Assembly (NCBI GenBank): GCA_973895155.1
Contig: OZ316892.1
Coordinates: 4,650,001-4,714,000 of the forward strand
DNA length: 64,000 nucleotides
Reading direction: 5' to 3'
DNA from: Marsupella aquatica
Taxonomy: Eukaryota > Marchantiophyta
Under the pieces are notes generated by a model. That model saw nothing but the letters and a program-made list of their open reading frames with translations, was not told where the DNA came from and searched no databases. Positions 27,001-38,400 of the stretch are shown in pieces. The position numbers were made by a program, and so were the translations under genes. Each line of letters begins with the position of its first letter. Position 1 is the first letter of the stretch.

Positions 27001-27462
27001 TCGGATTTGGAAATCAACACATTTATTTCTGTGGCCGGAGAGAAGTCTGAATCATTTTGGGTGGCTAAAGTAGAAAAAATAGTTCTTTGCGATGAGGCTC
27101 ACATCCCAAAGATTATCTCAGTTTTGTGGCATGCAGCAAAGAAAGGATCCGACCCTTGGAAAGGAAAATATCTGCCAGAAGTGTTGAGTTACGAGAAGAA
27201 AAAAAGTGGACGAGGCAAGGGAACCTTGAAACCAGTTTGGTTTCATCAAGACCTTGATCTGTCTTCAACTACGGTCTTTGCATATAATTTTATGCTAACA
27301 AGGTCTGATACTCTTTACAAGAAAAAAATAGATCGTATTAAAATACGACTCTCAGAATTTCTCAAGGAGGAGAAAGACCAAGAAGGTGAAGGTAGCATAG
27401 TAAGAAATTATCAACAAGAAACTTCAATGGAAGTTCCTCTCGAAATGAATGGTAGGAATTGA
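24002..27462 (+). pseudogene. DUF7869-type transposase of element C (two in-frame stops)
   Basis: Seen: ATG at 24002; exon 1 to 25577 and exon 2 25715-27462 join in frame (about 1,107 codons). The first 300 residues are Ser/Arg-rich and disordered. A Cys motif (KYCCQRHCL) follows, then KVWSQDF...RFSACADCEEF, a zinc-type C-x2-C. The catalytic part shows VIDGMDQKKTRLPHW, LQLDNTSRENKNN and FLLVGHTHDQIDQMFSRFSKR, the Asp-rich triad of the DUF7869 family, taken to be RNase H-fold transposases. Stops: TAA at 24917-24919 (CAA to TAA) and TGA at 26347-26349 (CGA to TGA), both with the same frame continuing. It is paralogous in layout to the intact transposase of element B but diverged strongly and lacks the DUF8039-like N-terminal repeats. 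Confidence 0.8.
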
Positions 27463-28106
27463 GATTTACCAATCTTAGCAATTTTGTCAAACAAGAGTAT
27501 TTGCAATTTATTATTATTTGAGTTGGTGGTAAACCATAAATGTTGTGAATGATGAATTCATGAATTCATGAATCATATTGAAAGAAGTTTGACATTTTGA
27601 GAATGTCCATCGTGTGGGCAGTCTTGTTTGAGACATTCAAAAAATAAAATATCGACTAAAAGAGGTACCTTGTAGAATCTCATATATTTGGAAGCTTTTG
27701 ATATATTCGTCATTCCCTTTGTGTGAATAATGGTTTTTCTTGGTAAATGAACCCTAGGATCCTACAAACTGCAAAATCCTTTGGAAATCTTGACCCTCTT
27801 TTAAAAACTTTACATAGTTGGGATGTCAATGAACTTTAGGGTGGTATTTCAAGGGTGAATGTGTTATTGAGCCGATTGAATGTGTGCAAGTAGTAAATTA
27901 CAACATTGAAATATGTGGTATTTGATAATTAAATGTTTTCCACAACCAGTTTTGTGATTTTGAGTAGTCAAAATGATAGCCTATTTTGTGTTTTTTTGCA
28001 AGTTTTGAGTTTTGTCTAAAAAAAAGAGCTTGTTTTAGATGCAATTTTTGCCTTTTTCCATAATTTCAAGGTTTTTTATCATTAGTTCTTATACATTGGG
28101 CTTATT
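27463..28106. other. Element C right subterminal region
   Basis: AT-rich, with the ATGAATTCATGAATTCAT palindrome at 27552-27569 and several AGTTTTG/CAAAAC words that mirror the left end. No gene. Confidence 0.5.
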
Positions 28107-28128
28107 ACCCATCCTTTAAGGCTTCGTG
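28107..28128 (-). repeat. Element C right terminal inverted repeat
   Basis: Read inward on the minus strand it begins CACGAAGCCTTAAAGG. Target copy TTAGGTGT follows at 28129-28136. Confidence 0.9.
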
Positions 28129-31100
28129 TTAGGTGTTCAAATGTCCCGACAAGAACACAGATATACGGCCCCAACTTTGTTGTACAGGGCACTTACAGGA
28201 GGAGACGGGAATGATGACGTTGGAAGAAACGATTTGCAGGACCTGGATGTTGATGGGATTGGTCAGACGCTTCCCATGCAGTATGGTATCCACATAATGC
28301 CTCGAAGAATACTGACCGTGGACGAAGCAATTTATCGACAGACTTGGAGATTACAATCAATGCTTGACGAGGCTAAAATGCCTCAGGCATTGCAGGATAG
28401 CATTTTGAAAATGCTATTCAGGAAGATTCAGATTCCCCCATCTACAAATTTGACACCTTCACCCGACCCTCCATCCGACATGGCAAATGTAGGACTGGGC
28501 GCACTCCTAAGGCACGCTGGTGTGACGTGGGACGGAGGACGCCATGGAATTGATGCATTGTCATCATTCAAGGGTTTGTGTGGCACGTTTGAGGCATATG
28601 GTATGCCAAAAATGCAGCGGTGGAGAATGTGTATTGGACAGAAGCCAAACTGGCATGCTCCCGTAGTCCTACCGCCGTCGCACCAAGATGACTACAATGT
28701 CCGAATTGGATTGAAGTGCAGTTGTTCAATCGCAGGGACAAAGTGGCATCTAGCCAGGGATTGTTTGCGTTGTTCGGAACGTTGCCCATTGGATGGTTGC
28801 AGCACGGCTCACAAGGAGATGCTCCGGTTTGAATATTTCCCCATTGGTCCCCTGTTGCGGAAGTTATGTAGCAGTCGATCTGTTTGTCATGAGTTCCAGG
28901 CAATGTGGAGGGACAAAGATAAGTGGTTTAAGAAGGATTCCATGCCCAGACCTGTGTACAAGGAATGGTGGGACGGCTACCGTGCTTCCGAGCTATCCTA
29001 CTTTTGGGACACTGGCACACAGTTTGAGATTCCCGTGTTATGCCGAAACTGTTATGCTTGCTATTCAACAACACCAAATAAATGTCCTGAGTTGTTGGAT
29101 ACTGCCAACTGGGATAATGTCAGTAAACAATACAACTTCCAATGCTCAGATTGCGGATCTCGAGTCACGGCCCCGAAACAATTTGCAAAGGTTAGTGATT
29201 TCTTCTTGCGTTACTGTTGTTGCGCACTTTTGTATGACCAGGGTATGGTCTGGGTATTTTTAGGGTATTTATGGGTTATGATAGAGTAACTTTTGTCTAA
29301 CTAGTGTGACCCACCGCATGCAGGGTGATCCCCGAAATATTGCACTCATGGCACACTGGATGGATTTCAGTCTGCCAAGACTGCCCACAAAAGCACCTAG
29401 ACTGTAGAGGTCCAAGTTTTAAGCGCCGGGTCTCAAACCAAAATTCCACCTATCCCTGTTCTTTTTATCCCGCCATGTGATGACAACGACATAGGAAAAA
29501 AAAAGCTGAAATGCTTGGATGCTTTCTTAGAACCATTCATAAGAGAACTGGAGGAGTTGTTTGTGGATGGGATAGAGGTGGATTACAATTACCCTGTGGA
29601 ATTATTGGCTGAAGAGGATAATGTACCGAATGACTCCAGGTGTGTGCTACGAGCACTGTTAGCAGTTTTCACTGGAGATCATCCCGCACAATGTAAATTT
29701 GGGGGCTGGAATGTTACAGGTTATTCCGCTTGTAGGAATTGTAAAATGAGCACTCGATGGATGAAGTGCAAGTTTGATCATCCTCGAAAGGAGACTGACC
29801 AATCACAACCCCGAGGTTTTCTGGGAAGGGTTGTGTATGACAACAATAGGATGCAGATGAGATATCCACCACCTACACGGAAAATTGAAGAGGTGAGGGA
29901 GGCGGCCAGGAACATGACCAGGGCAGGAACAACTGCAGAGAGGATGAAGATAAGCAGGGAGTGCGGGATTTCAAACATGACCAGGGCTTGGCGATTACAT
30001 GAGCTTACTAGATTTTGTTTGAGCAAGGATCTGGTGTATGATACAATGCATATCCTTGCCTTGTGCCTTTTCAAGAAATACTGCGAGCTTCTAGTTTCGA
30101 GTGTTCCCCGTCAACATCAAAAACAGTTTGAAGATGCTCTGGAGGAGGTTACTGCTAGGAAACCGAGAGGTTTTGATGGAAGGTGGCCTAAACAACCTTT
30201 TGAAAGATTGGGATACTTCAAGGCTGAAGAGTTCACGCGATTCATATTGTATTGTTTGCCTTATATCCTCCAACAGATGGACATTAGTGTCCACTCTGAC
30301 CTTGGGACGCTTGGGATTCTTTTGGTAGAGATTGCACGCCTCTTTTATATCAGAAGTAGACAAGAGGGTTGGACTACAGCCACATTGAAAAAAGGCAGGT
30401 CTCTACTGGCTTCTTGGAGAGTTCGCTCAGAAGAGGCTTGGGGCCCAAATGGAGCAATTCTAGAGCATGTTGCTGGTGAGTCATTTTTTTTACACTTGCT
30501 ACATGACCATGATGACAGTGGGTATTCATTGTTGGTCGATCCATCATTGCACTGAGGTGATGTTCTAATCCCAATGTGTTTTGATCCCAATTTTTAGGGA
30601 GCGGAGAGATATTTGATGGGATAGAACGACATGGCCCACACTATGTTTATTGGTGCTACCACTTCGAGAGGATGGTATCAGACTATGGACGCACCAGAAC
30701 AAATCAGAAGGACCAGGAAGTCACTTATTCTCTTCATTTTGCACGACGCTTTTTCACAAAAATATCGTCATACATTTGGGAAGATGACGATGGACTTTTC
30801 CCTCATCAGAGGGCTTTGGAGAAAGTATACTTGCGGAGCATCGTAAGGAGCACAGGTGCAGAGTCACTGTACCACCATCTGAATGCCCACACTAGCACGA
30901 GAATTCGGTGCCAATAGTTTCAAGTCAAATTCTAGCGATGGAATTGTGGGATAGTATGATATCCTCTGTGGAGTCATATGGTTGCAAGCACATGTTGTTG
31001 AGCAAAGGGGTTGGCATAGGCTCAAACAGGAAGCTGACAAAGAAACTGGGGCTGTCCGCCAGGATGTCATTGAAGCAGCATTGGACAGATGTTGGAGTAT

Positions 31101-31963
31101 TCAACATCAGTGAGGACCACGAAATTAGTGAATCTTGCACTCCATTGCGATCAGCTGTGTGGAGAGCTGAAGTGTACAGGCCTGGCGATCACGTTGTTGT
31201 ACTGGTAGATGGGAGTACAGATGCTTCACATCCTCAAAACTGGAAAGCAGTACTCCAAAAGATTTTCATGCATGAATTCGATGGCCACATGGACATATTC
31301 TTTGAGGCGGATTGGTACAAACAACAGTATACACAGGATCCTCGGCGAAATTTACTGTCTTGGGAACGAGATGAGTATTCCCTATTTACTCTTTTGGAAC
31401 CAAAAGTATATCATGCACATGGCAACAACTGTAGGCCTATGTCAAGAATTCTACACAAGTTCTTCCCAATTTGAAGAGGCGGGAGGGAGGTTGTAGCCTT
31501 GGAGATTGGAGATACTTTAGTACGGAAACTCCCTACCACAATTGCAAACTGCCCTCCTTTCCCAGAGGTAGGGGACATAATGATTGCAATAGCGGACTCA
31601 CTTTCCATCCCTGACATGTGTGTTGTAAGGGAAGTCCTCCTTCCCAGGCGCGATGCGGCAACGGAAATGCAAGCGGGGGATGTAGGAGTGGTCGGTGCTT
31701 CTGACGGGGAGGAGGAGGAGGAGGAGGAGGAGGGAGGGGATGACATGGTAGAATCGCACAATGCAAATGATAATGAGAAGGACCTCGGGAAGGTTGGTGT
31801 GAGCTGGTTGTCTGTACAGGGTTCTCGGTCAAGTTGCCCAATCTACAAGGCAGCGTCACAAATTGATGAACACATCACCTTTCAAAGATTAGTTGCGTTG
31901 AGGCTTGATTTTCGTGCAATTGGACTTCACCATGGTATCCCTGTACGGTGGAATACCGTATAG

Positions 31964-32578
31964 TAATACCATGGAAAGTCCCAAGTACGACAAAAAGGAA
32001 GATACTATGGGATATGACAACACTTGAGAGGCGCCGTTTTGTCAATAACTGAATACTGACCAGGATGCAGACCGTAGGATGTGTGAGATGCAGGTCAGAC
32101 GTGAGCCTGTGATGGTGACGCTATGGTGCTTCGCACGGGGTATGATCGGGGACGGCACGGGTCACGAATATCATTGGATTCTGGGTCGGACGTGACATAA
32201 TGGATGGGTATTACCAGGTTACTTGGGAACGTGATAAAATGTACGTTGGGGTAGTGAAAGGGCGGTGCCACCGATCGGAGACAGAATCTTTGTTGTGAGA
32301 TCTACTACTAAAACTGCAGTGACTAAATGATGCATGCCACTGCGCACATGAACGCCCTATGAGGAATTCCTTATAAGCTTTGGGCAATGGTGCGAGCTCC
32401 TGAGCTCCAGTCTTTGATTGTGTAGGTTTCGTAGATCTTTGTGGCTGACAAGTCTGCCATTGGATAACACTTGGGGTGTTAGCGACGGAAGCAAGTATCG
32501 ACGAGCGCGGGGTGACGTTGGAGGATTGGTGAAAGTATGGTTCGTTGACATGATCGTCCAGCACCGGTTGCATTGTTG
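31964..32578. other. Spacer between the two genes of element A
   Basis: About 0.6 kb without a convincing frame. It should hold the 3' end of the tnp2 gene and the promoter of the helicase-fusion gene. Confidence 0.4.
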
Positions 32579-33454
32579 ATGCAGAGCGACGAGGATATCA
32601 CAGATCGTATGTACCCCTCTTTCACTCAACTCCTTTGGTTCTTAATTCCGCATGAAGTATATTGATCGATTGTTAGAATGGCGCAACTAAGGCCTGCTTT
32701 GTTTGTACAGTCATGACGGAGACGATTTGGAAGTCATGCTCGGGGAGGGTAATACGGCATTATCTAGGGATGGCCCCTGCAGACCATAATTTAGCTAGAA
32801 AAGCTGGTTTGGTTCCATGTTTTGAACTCGACTGGCCCAGAGTTGCAATTCCTGCTGTAAAGGAGTTCGCAGTAGGGTATGATCAAGGTCAAAACTGTGT
32901 GTCATTCCGGGGTGCAACTCACACATTCAACAGAGAGGTATTGCGAGCTGCATTTGCTTTTCCGTCTGGAGAATGGGCCCGATTTAAACCTGGGTTGGTC
33001 CAAGGTCAACTAAATTCCATGTTTTCTGCCAAGATGAAAGGCAACCCATACAGTCTAGACAAAATCACTGCGCCATATATGCAGTGGTGTGGGATAATCA
33101 GGGCGATTTCTGAATTGCTCTCAAGCAAGAGCAAACCCACTCAAGTCACCTCAAAAGACATGTGGGTATACTGGGCGTATTGGTGGGATACGATTAGGGT
33201 ACGTGATCGTTTTAGAGGAGCTGAAACTCCCGTGGTGAAGCCCGATTGGGCACATTTGGTGTACGATAATCTGACGAGTGAGATCCTCAGGTTAAAGTCA
33301 CACCTATCGAAGAATGGTGTCGTAGACAAACGACTTCCTTGCTACTGTGGCACTGCTATAACGCAGATTCTTGTACACTACGGGTATTCGTTGGAGGAGC
33401 TTATGGTCGAACAACACGAAGATGATCATGAGGAGGACGACAAGGAGAAAGGGG

Positions 33455-33620
33455 ACAATGGCTCACAAGAGGACGAGGAAGGGGAGGCTGGCTCAAAAGA
33501 GGACAAGGACGGGGACAGTGGCTCACAGGAGGACGAGGAAGGGGATGACGGATCACGAGAGGACGAGGAAGGAGAAGATGGCTCACGAGAGGACGAGGAA
33601 GGGGATGGTGCGTCTGACGG
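33455..33620 (+). repeat. 30 bp coding minisatellite (acidic GSxEDEEGE repeat)
   Basis: About five in-frame units of ~30 bp (GGCTCACAAGAGGACGAGGA and so on) encode a Gly-Ser-x-Glu-Asp-rich linker in the helicase-fusion protein. Confidence 0.8.
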
Positions 33621-33842
33621 TGAGGGGCAGCCATCGGAGGTTGCGCCCCAATTCTCCAGGGATGAACAGAAATGTCCTCAGGGTGAGCACAAATCGCCGC
33701 CCTCTGTGCCAGAGTGCATGCGTGTTCTATCACAGCACATACGTGCGCTAGAGGTTGATCTTGCAGAAAAATCGGAATGCTACGAGAAGCAGTGGAGAAT
33801 CATAAAAAATTGGTCCTCGATTTGATGAAAGAAAACGACAGA

Positions 33843-33867
33843 TCAACCTATTCATTAAAAGTGTATT
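33843..33867 (+). repeat. Element B left terminal inverted repeat
   Basis: 24 of 25 bases match the inverted right end; starts TCAACCTATTCATTAAAA. Confidence 0.92.
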
Positions 33868-33892
33868 TTCTTTTGTTCACAAATGAGTCTTG

Positions 33893-33975
33893 AAATGTAC
33901 ACTTTCATGTCCCCAAATGTACACTTCAAGACACCCAAATGTACACTTTTGTGTCTCTAAATGTACACTTTATAG
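33893..33975. repeat. Element B left subterminal repeats, AAATGTACACTTT
   Basis: Four copies at 33893, 33915, 33937 and 33959, exactly 22 bp apart (two helical turns). The core TGTACA is palindromic. Such arrays commonly bind transposase; that role is inferred here. Confidence 0.8.
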
Positions 33976-34223
33976 GCCAAATCACATTAATATTATATTA
34001 ATAAATAATACATATTATATTATTTAATAACTCACATAGAAATGGAGGATAAAAATTTATAAAGTTATTTCATCCCCATTTAAGGACCAGATATTCTGTG
34101 AACAAAATAATATCATTCCAAATAGATTATAAAATATCTTTATACAATTATCTGCAAATTTACATTGAATACGAACATGTTTCTAGTACTATCCAAGGGG
34201 CTTAACACAAGTCAATTAAATAT

Positions 34224-35282
34224 CTAAACCAAGTGCTCCCTACAATGTGTATTTGAGCATGTGCCCCTGTCTCCTTTCCTATCTACCCTATTGTCACGGT
34301 TGCAACTCACTTTATTTTCAGGGAGTTGAAATCTGGTGGTGTTGTTCCTAATGGCTATAATCTCCCGCAAAAAGTGTCTGGGATTTTCTCTATATGGACC
34401 TGAATAATCCTTTCCTAAAAATGATTTAGCAAGTGAGTTGACAAGTGCATTGTCAAGTTCCACCTCAGGACGTAAACTACATATACGGTGCTTTACATTC
34501 CAAGGGATCTCATTACTGTTGAGGTCCAACACACTATGTGTAAACTGTGACTTCCAAATTTTTGCTGCAAATCTCTTGCTAAGTTGATCATAAGTAATCT
34601 CATTTTTTGCCTTGTCTCTCTTCATGTGCAAAAGAGACCACTTTGGAGAGTTGAGAAGAAGATAGCATCGAATGTCACTTGCATGTGATAGTTTCTCAAG
34701 ACATGGCCAAAGAATTGCTAGAAGAAAATTATCTCCACGATTGGCATGCGTGTAGGGCACTGGAAATAATCCGGTCATGTCTGGGTTGGCAAATGCCTTA
34801 AGGGGGGAGTCATCCACAAGGAGGGTGTTGGTTTCATCATATAGATTTCCAAATGCATTCCATACCACCTGAAAATCCTTCAGTAGCACATTTGCCTTTC
34901 CGTTTGTAATGTCACGCCTTTGAATGCCTGTGTCAAAGGCTTCCACCTGTGTGAATACAAACTTAAGTTTCAACCGCTCCTCAACAGTGAACATCATGTT
35001 CAGCATTTTCACTGTTCGTTCTACCCCAGCACAAGTCCAAATTGCAACGTCAAATCTGTCAAAAACCAACTTTAGAAACTCATGGAGCCCTGGTCGTTCT
35101 GTATACATGCGACTAATACCATTTTTTCTATCCCAATGCACTCCACTTGAGGTGACAATATTCCTGGATGTGCCCTTGTTTTGGAATTCAATAGAATCCC
35201 AAAGTATTTTATTAAGGTCCAAAATCAGCAACTTCCGCTTGACGGGACCAGGTCTCGATTCTGCAAGTGCACCAAACACCAT
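34224..35282 (-). CDS. FCP1/NIF-like HAD-fold protein with altered active site
   Basis: Seen: an open frame of about 352 residues from the ATG at 35282 (MVFGALAESRPGPVK). The frame is open further upstream, so an earlier small exon is possible (a GT donor follows LKSPYPSTHCEASKN at about 35,387). LLILDLNKILWD matches HAD motif I of FCP1/SCP phosphatases (DLDxTLV), but the second Asp is Asn. RPGLHEFLKLVFDRFDVAIWT is the typical second block and TLLVDDSPLKA the third. The C-terminal LREIIAIRNNTTRF faintly recalls an IRE1-type KEN helix; weak. Known FCP1/SCP enzymes dephosphorylate RNA polymerase II tails or similar phosphoserines using both Asp residues. With Asn this copy may bind without catalysing. 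It lies 0.2 kb downstream of the methyltransferase gene on the same strand; no counterpart is seen in element C. Confidence 0.75.
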   Translation of the reverse strand: MVFGALAESRPGPVKRKLLILDLNKILWDSIEFQNKGTSRNIVTSSGVHWDRKNGISRMYTERPGLHEFLKLVFDRFDVAIWTCAGVERTVKMLNMMFTVEERLKLKFVFTQVEAFDTGIQRRDITNGKANVLLKDFQVVWNAFGNLYDETNTLLVDDSPLKAFANPDMTGLFPVPYTHANRGDNFLLAILWPCLEKLSHASDIRCYLLLNSPKWSLLHMKRDKAKNEITYDQLSKRFAAKIWKSQFTHSVLDLNSNEIPWNVKHRICSLRPEVELDNALVNSLAKSFLGKDYSGPYRENPRHFLREIIAIRNNTTRFQLPENKVSCNRDNRVDRKGDRGTCSNTHCREHLV

Positions 35283-35499
35283 TCTCAGAGAAAAGACCAA
35301 AAGTGAACTTTGGATTAGGATTGTCTCAGTCCAAAAATACAACACAATGGCTGACAAAAACGAAAATTAACCTACATACCGTTTTTAGAAGCCTCACAAT
35401 GTGTAGACGGATATGGAGACTTTAATTGGTGAGCCCATTCTGTGAGACCGAGAAGTATTTTAGATTGATATGAATAAATAGAAAGTCAAAGGCTGAATT

Positions 35500-38400
35500 T
35501 CATTCCAAAATAAGAGATCCGTATTCATCAATAATCATGTCAGCACCAAGCTCCTGTTGGATTTCAAAATTGACATCTGAAGTACTTTGTTCTACCCAAT
35601 AAGGAGAAGTCCAAACAGGAGTTATGAACCCCAATTCTCCCCTCTTATACTCCTCCTTATTGAGAATTGAAGGAGCAGCTTCCAATGATATTTCTTGGCC
35701 TCGATTTGGCCCACTTTTCCACACGTAACATCGTGCGTCGCGTTCCAATGACCTCCATCCAGTTGATCCAACTCTATTCCCTTTCTTTTTTGAGAACGGA
35801 AGGACAACAGGACTCCTCGAGTGTGAACGAACAAACACCAATTTGTCATCAGAAGCTGAAAAGAGTGTGTCAGGACAAGTTGAAGCACCTGCCTGGTTGT
35901 CAACAGCCGTTGATGCATTTCCTCCTGGATTGATGGGAATGTCAGGCAATCCGCCGGCTTCCCCACGAGTCAATTCGTTAGTTTCAGCTTCATTTGAATC
36001 TCCAAGCCTCGTTGCGCCTTCGTTGATCAGATTGGTTGAAGAAAGATGATCAAACATATCAACCCTTGCTCCTTCCAGTTGCTCCATCTGTCCTCCCGGC
36101 GTTGTTGGATTGGGATCATCCTTGTCCAAGTTATCATCAACTTGAACTTCATGGGGCCCCGGAGGGATGTCATCTAAACCAGATGAACGGTTTGGTGCAA
36201 GTCCAATATCATCATCTACATCGTAAGGCTCACCTTGACCAACACGGTCATCCAAATTTTTGACATATGCCTCGTCTGATGCCTCTACGCCTTTAGCCAC
36301 TTTGTCAGCAACATCTTCAGACTCAGAACCGTCGGATTCAACAGCGACAGCTACAGCCGCAATAGTGGTAGCCCATTGTCGAGAATTTTCAGCAAGTGAT
36401 TCACAATGGGCTTTAAGTGAGGGAACTCTCTCGCAAAGGTAGGAAGCAAAAGCTTCCACAAAATGCCTCTCGGACTGAGAGTCACAATAAACAAAGCATT
36501 CCCTATCGCAAAAAAATGATGTCTTCATGACTTGGCCACCGGAGAAAAAATCTAGAACCAAATCTCCCGGTTCTGATAAGGATTCAATAATCCTTCGGAT
36601 CATCCGCGTGGGTTTGGCATGAGGATTAACCCATCCTCCGCGACTACCAACTGTCTCAAATCGAGGGGCCATATTCATAATCTTGACGGCCTCTTCCGGG
36701 TCCAAAACCACTTTTAGGTCGTCGTTTTGTGTCCCCTCATCTGATTCCTTAGCTTTCCCCTTTCCCTTGTCGATCTTGCATACTTCATAATCAACATCCT
36801 TTGAAGTATACAAGAATTTTGGCTTTGGATAGTTGGGCTTGAAAACTTCATTCCAATTGACGTCTTCATCTCGAGAAATCCCTGCAAAGATAACTTCTTC
36901 AATCCCTCCACCCCAACATGAGTCATGAGGGTGCGGTTGATCATCTCGTGAATAACTCCCATACTCAATGTGAATGGTCAAAGCTTTCTCTTGTCCCAAT
37001 TTACGAAGGGCACCATGGACATTCAGTGCAAGTTGTCCAGGATGAACTGTTATCGTCACCACAATCGTGGGATTTTGTGGAAGCTCCACAATGTATTCAA
37101 AGAGAACAAGAATCTCTGCTTCAGTCCACTGTTTTTGTGGAAGCCGGCTAAAATCAACAATGGCAAGAGGGCAGGTCGGAGGAGCTTCTTGCAATGACTC
37201 TGGATCAATGGTCTTCATGAGATTGTCGCTAAAAAATGTAACCCATGGTAGGGTCCGAGAACGTGATCCTCCGCCAAATCTCTGGCAGTATATATCATCT
37301 AGGCGGAATACCAATGCCGTCGGCAAGATTGCGCTCTCCCGCGTATGATTTGGCTTTAAAAGGTTGGCAAGATAGACCTCGCCAGCGGCTCTTCGACACC
37401 TGCTGAACTCTGAATCAATTGCTAGCGTAGGAAGAACTTCAACTACTTTCCCCCAATTAGTATTTGTCGGGAAATTCACCGCATCCTTGGTGCAATAGTA
37501 GTCTTCAATAAGGGACTTGAGTTTCCGCACGATCTTCACATCTTTGGCCAACTCCTCTATAGATGGCATGTCTGATTTATTAGAGGCATCTTTCTTTAGC
37601 AATACCTTTCCTGACTTCACCCGCGTCAGTATTCTTGTGATGTCTCGTTGTGAGATCAACTCACCATCAAAACAACGAAACATGGCAACAGTAATTGCTT
37701 TTTCAGACTTCTCATTTCCTTCTACACCAGCTCCATCGGGAAGTTTCCCATCCAACCACAATTGGCATACCAAACTCCATAAATCAAAAAGAGCATTGTC
37801 GGCAAACAGTAACCAGTAGACATTACGACAATCTTTCCTTCCCATGGTCATTCTTGCAAGAGCCAACCAATCCTACAATTGCAAAGGAAAGTCTGTTAGT
37901 TCTCCATAACTCAATTGTTTGAAAGCACTCAGGTGCGGACTGAGACCATCCCAGTCCAACACAGAAGTAGACAGTATCAGTGGAAATATTATATTGAATG
38001 TGCATGATTTAGTTTGGACTAGGACCATCCCAATCCAAAACAAAACTAGACGGTATCAGTGGAGAAATATTCTACTGAATGTGCATGAATCCATTTGGAC
38101 TGGGACCATCCCAGTCCAACACAAAACTAGACAATATCAGTGGAAATAGTCTATTGAATGTGCATGAATCCATTTGGACTGGGACCATCCCAGTCCAACA
38201 CAAAACTAGACGATATCAGTGGAAATATTCTACTGAATGTGAATGTATCCATTTGGACTCGGACCATCTCAATCCAAGGCAAACTTGAAGCTTTGTGGTC
38301 AAAGACTACCATCTCAATTGTAATCACACATGGAGAGTCTACGGTATTGTGCCAATCAAGCAGTAACACTTCATACCTGAAATTTTTGATTGTCTTGAGC

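Larger units (their letters stand above)
18724..28128. mobile_element. Element C: 9.4 kb DUF7869-type transposon with ParB-methyltransferase gene
   Basis: Bounded by a 22 bp inverted repeat with one mismatch: CAAGAAGCCTTAAAGGATGG at the left and CACGAAGCCTTAAAGGATGG read inward from the right. It is flanked by an imperfect 8 bp target duplication. A subterminal inverted repeat CTCAAAACTTGCAA lies at 18968-18981 and 27996-28009. Contents: a minus-strand ParB-like/DNA methyltransferase gene (22,089-19,042) and a plus-strand transposase gene (24,002-27,462), divergent from a ~1.9 kb spacer. Both genes have C-to-T type stops, so the copy is probably dead. Clean in-frame repair of the surrounding tnp2 gene after excision is direct proof of insertion. 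Confidence 0.9.
18509..31963 (+). pseudogene. tnp2-type transposase gene, split by element C and carrying stops and frameshifts
   Basis: Seen: ATG at 18509 opens a zinc-rich N-terminus (RCTCQYKCSRL...DFVSPRNRRRH) that stops at the element C insertion. Taking out C and one 8 bp target copy gives HSANFL-GVQMSRQEH in frame at 28129. Further motifs are FEYFPIGPLLRKL, CRNCYACYS, a worn HWDGFQ, VEVQVL...PVLFIP, ALLAVFTGDHPAQ, GYSACRNCK, DLVYDTMHILAL and VYWCYHFERMV, the order of tnp2 (CACTA-related) transposases. The tail (PGDHVVVLVDGSTDA...) is not assigned and ends in an acidic stretch. Introns: 29191-29323 and 30476-30597. Damage: a one-base loss near 29,358 (HWDGFQ becomes HWMDF), TAG at 29398-29400 where Trp is expected, a one-base loss near 30,908, and TGA at 31472-31474. 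Not functional as it stands. Confidence 0.75.

Noticed and set aside
33455-33620. Acidic repeat seen as an independent satellite
   Set aside because: It stays in frame inside the helicase-fusion coding exon, so it is a coding linker repeat.
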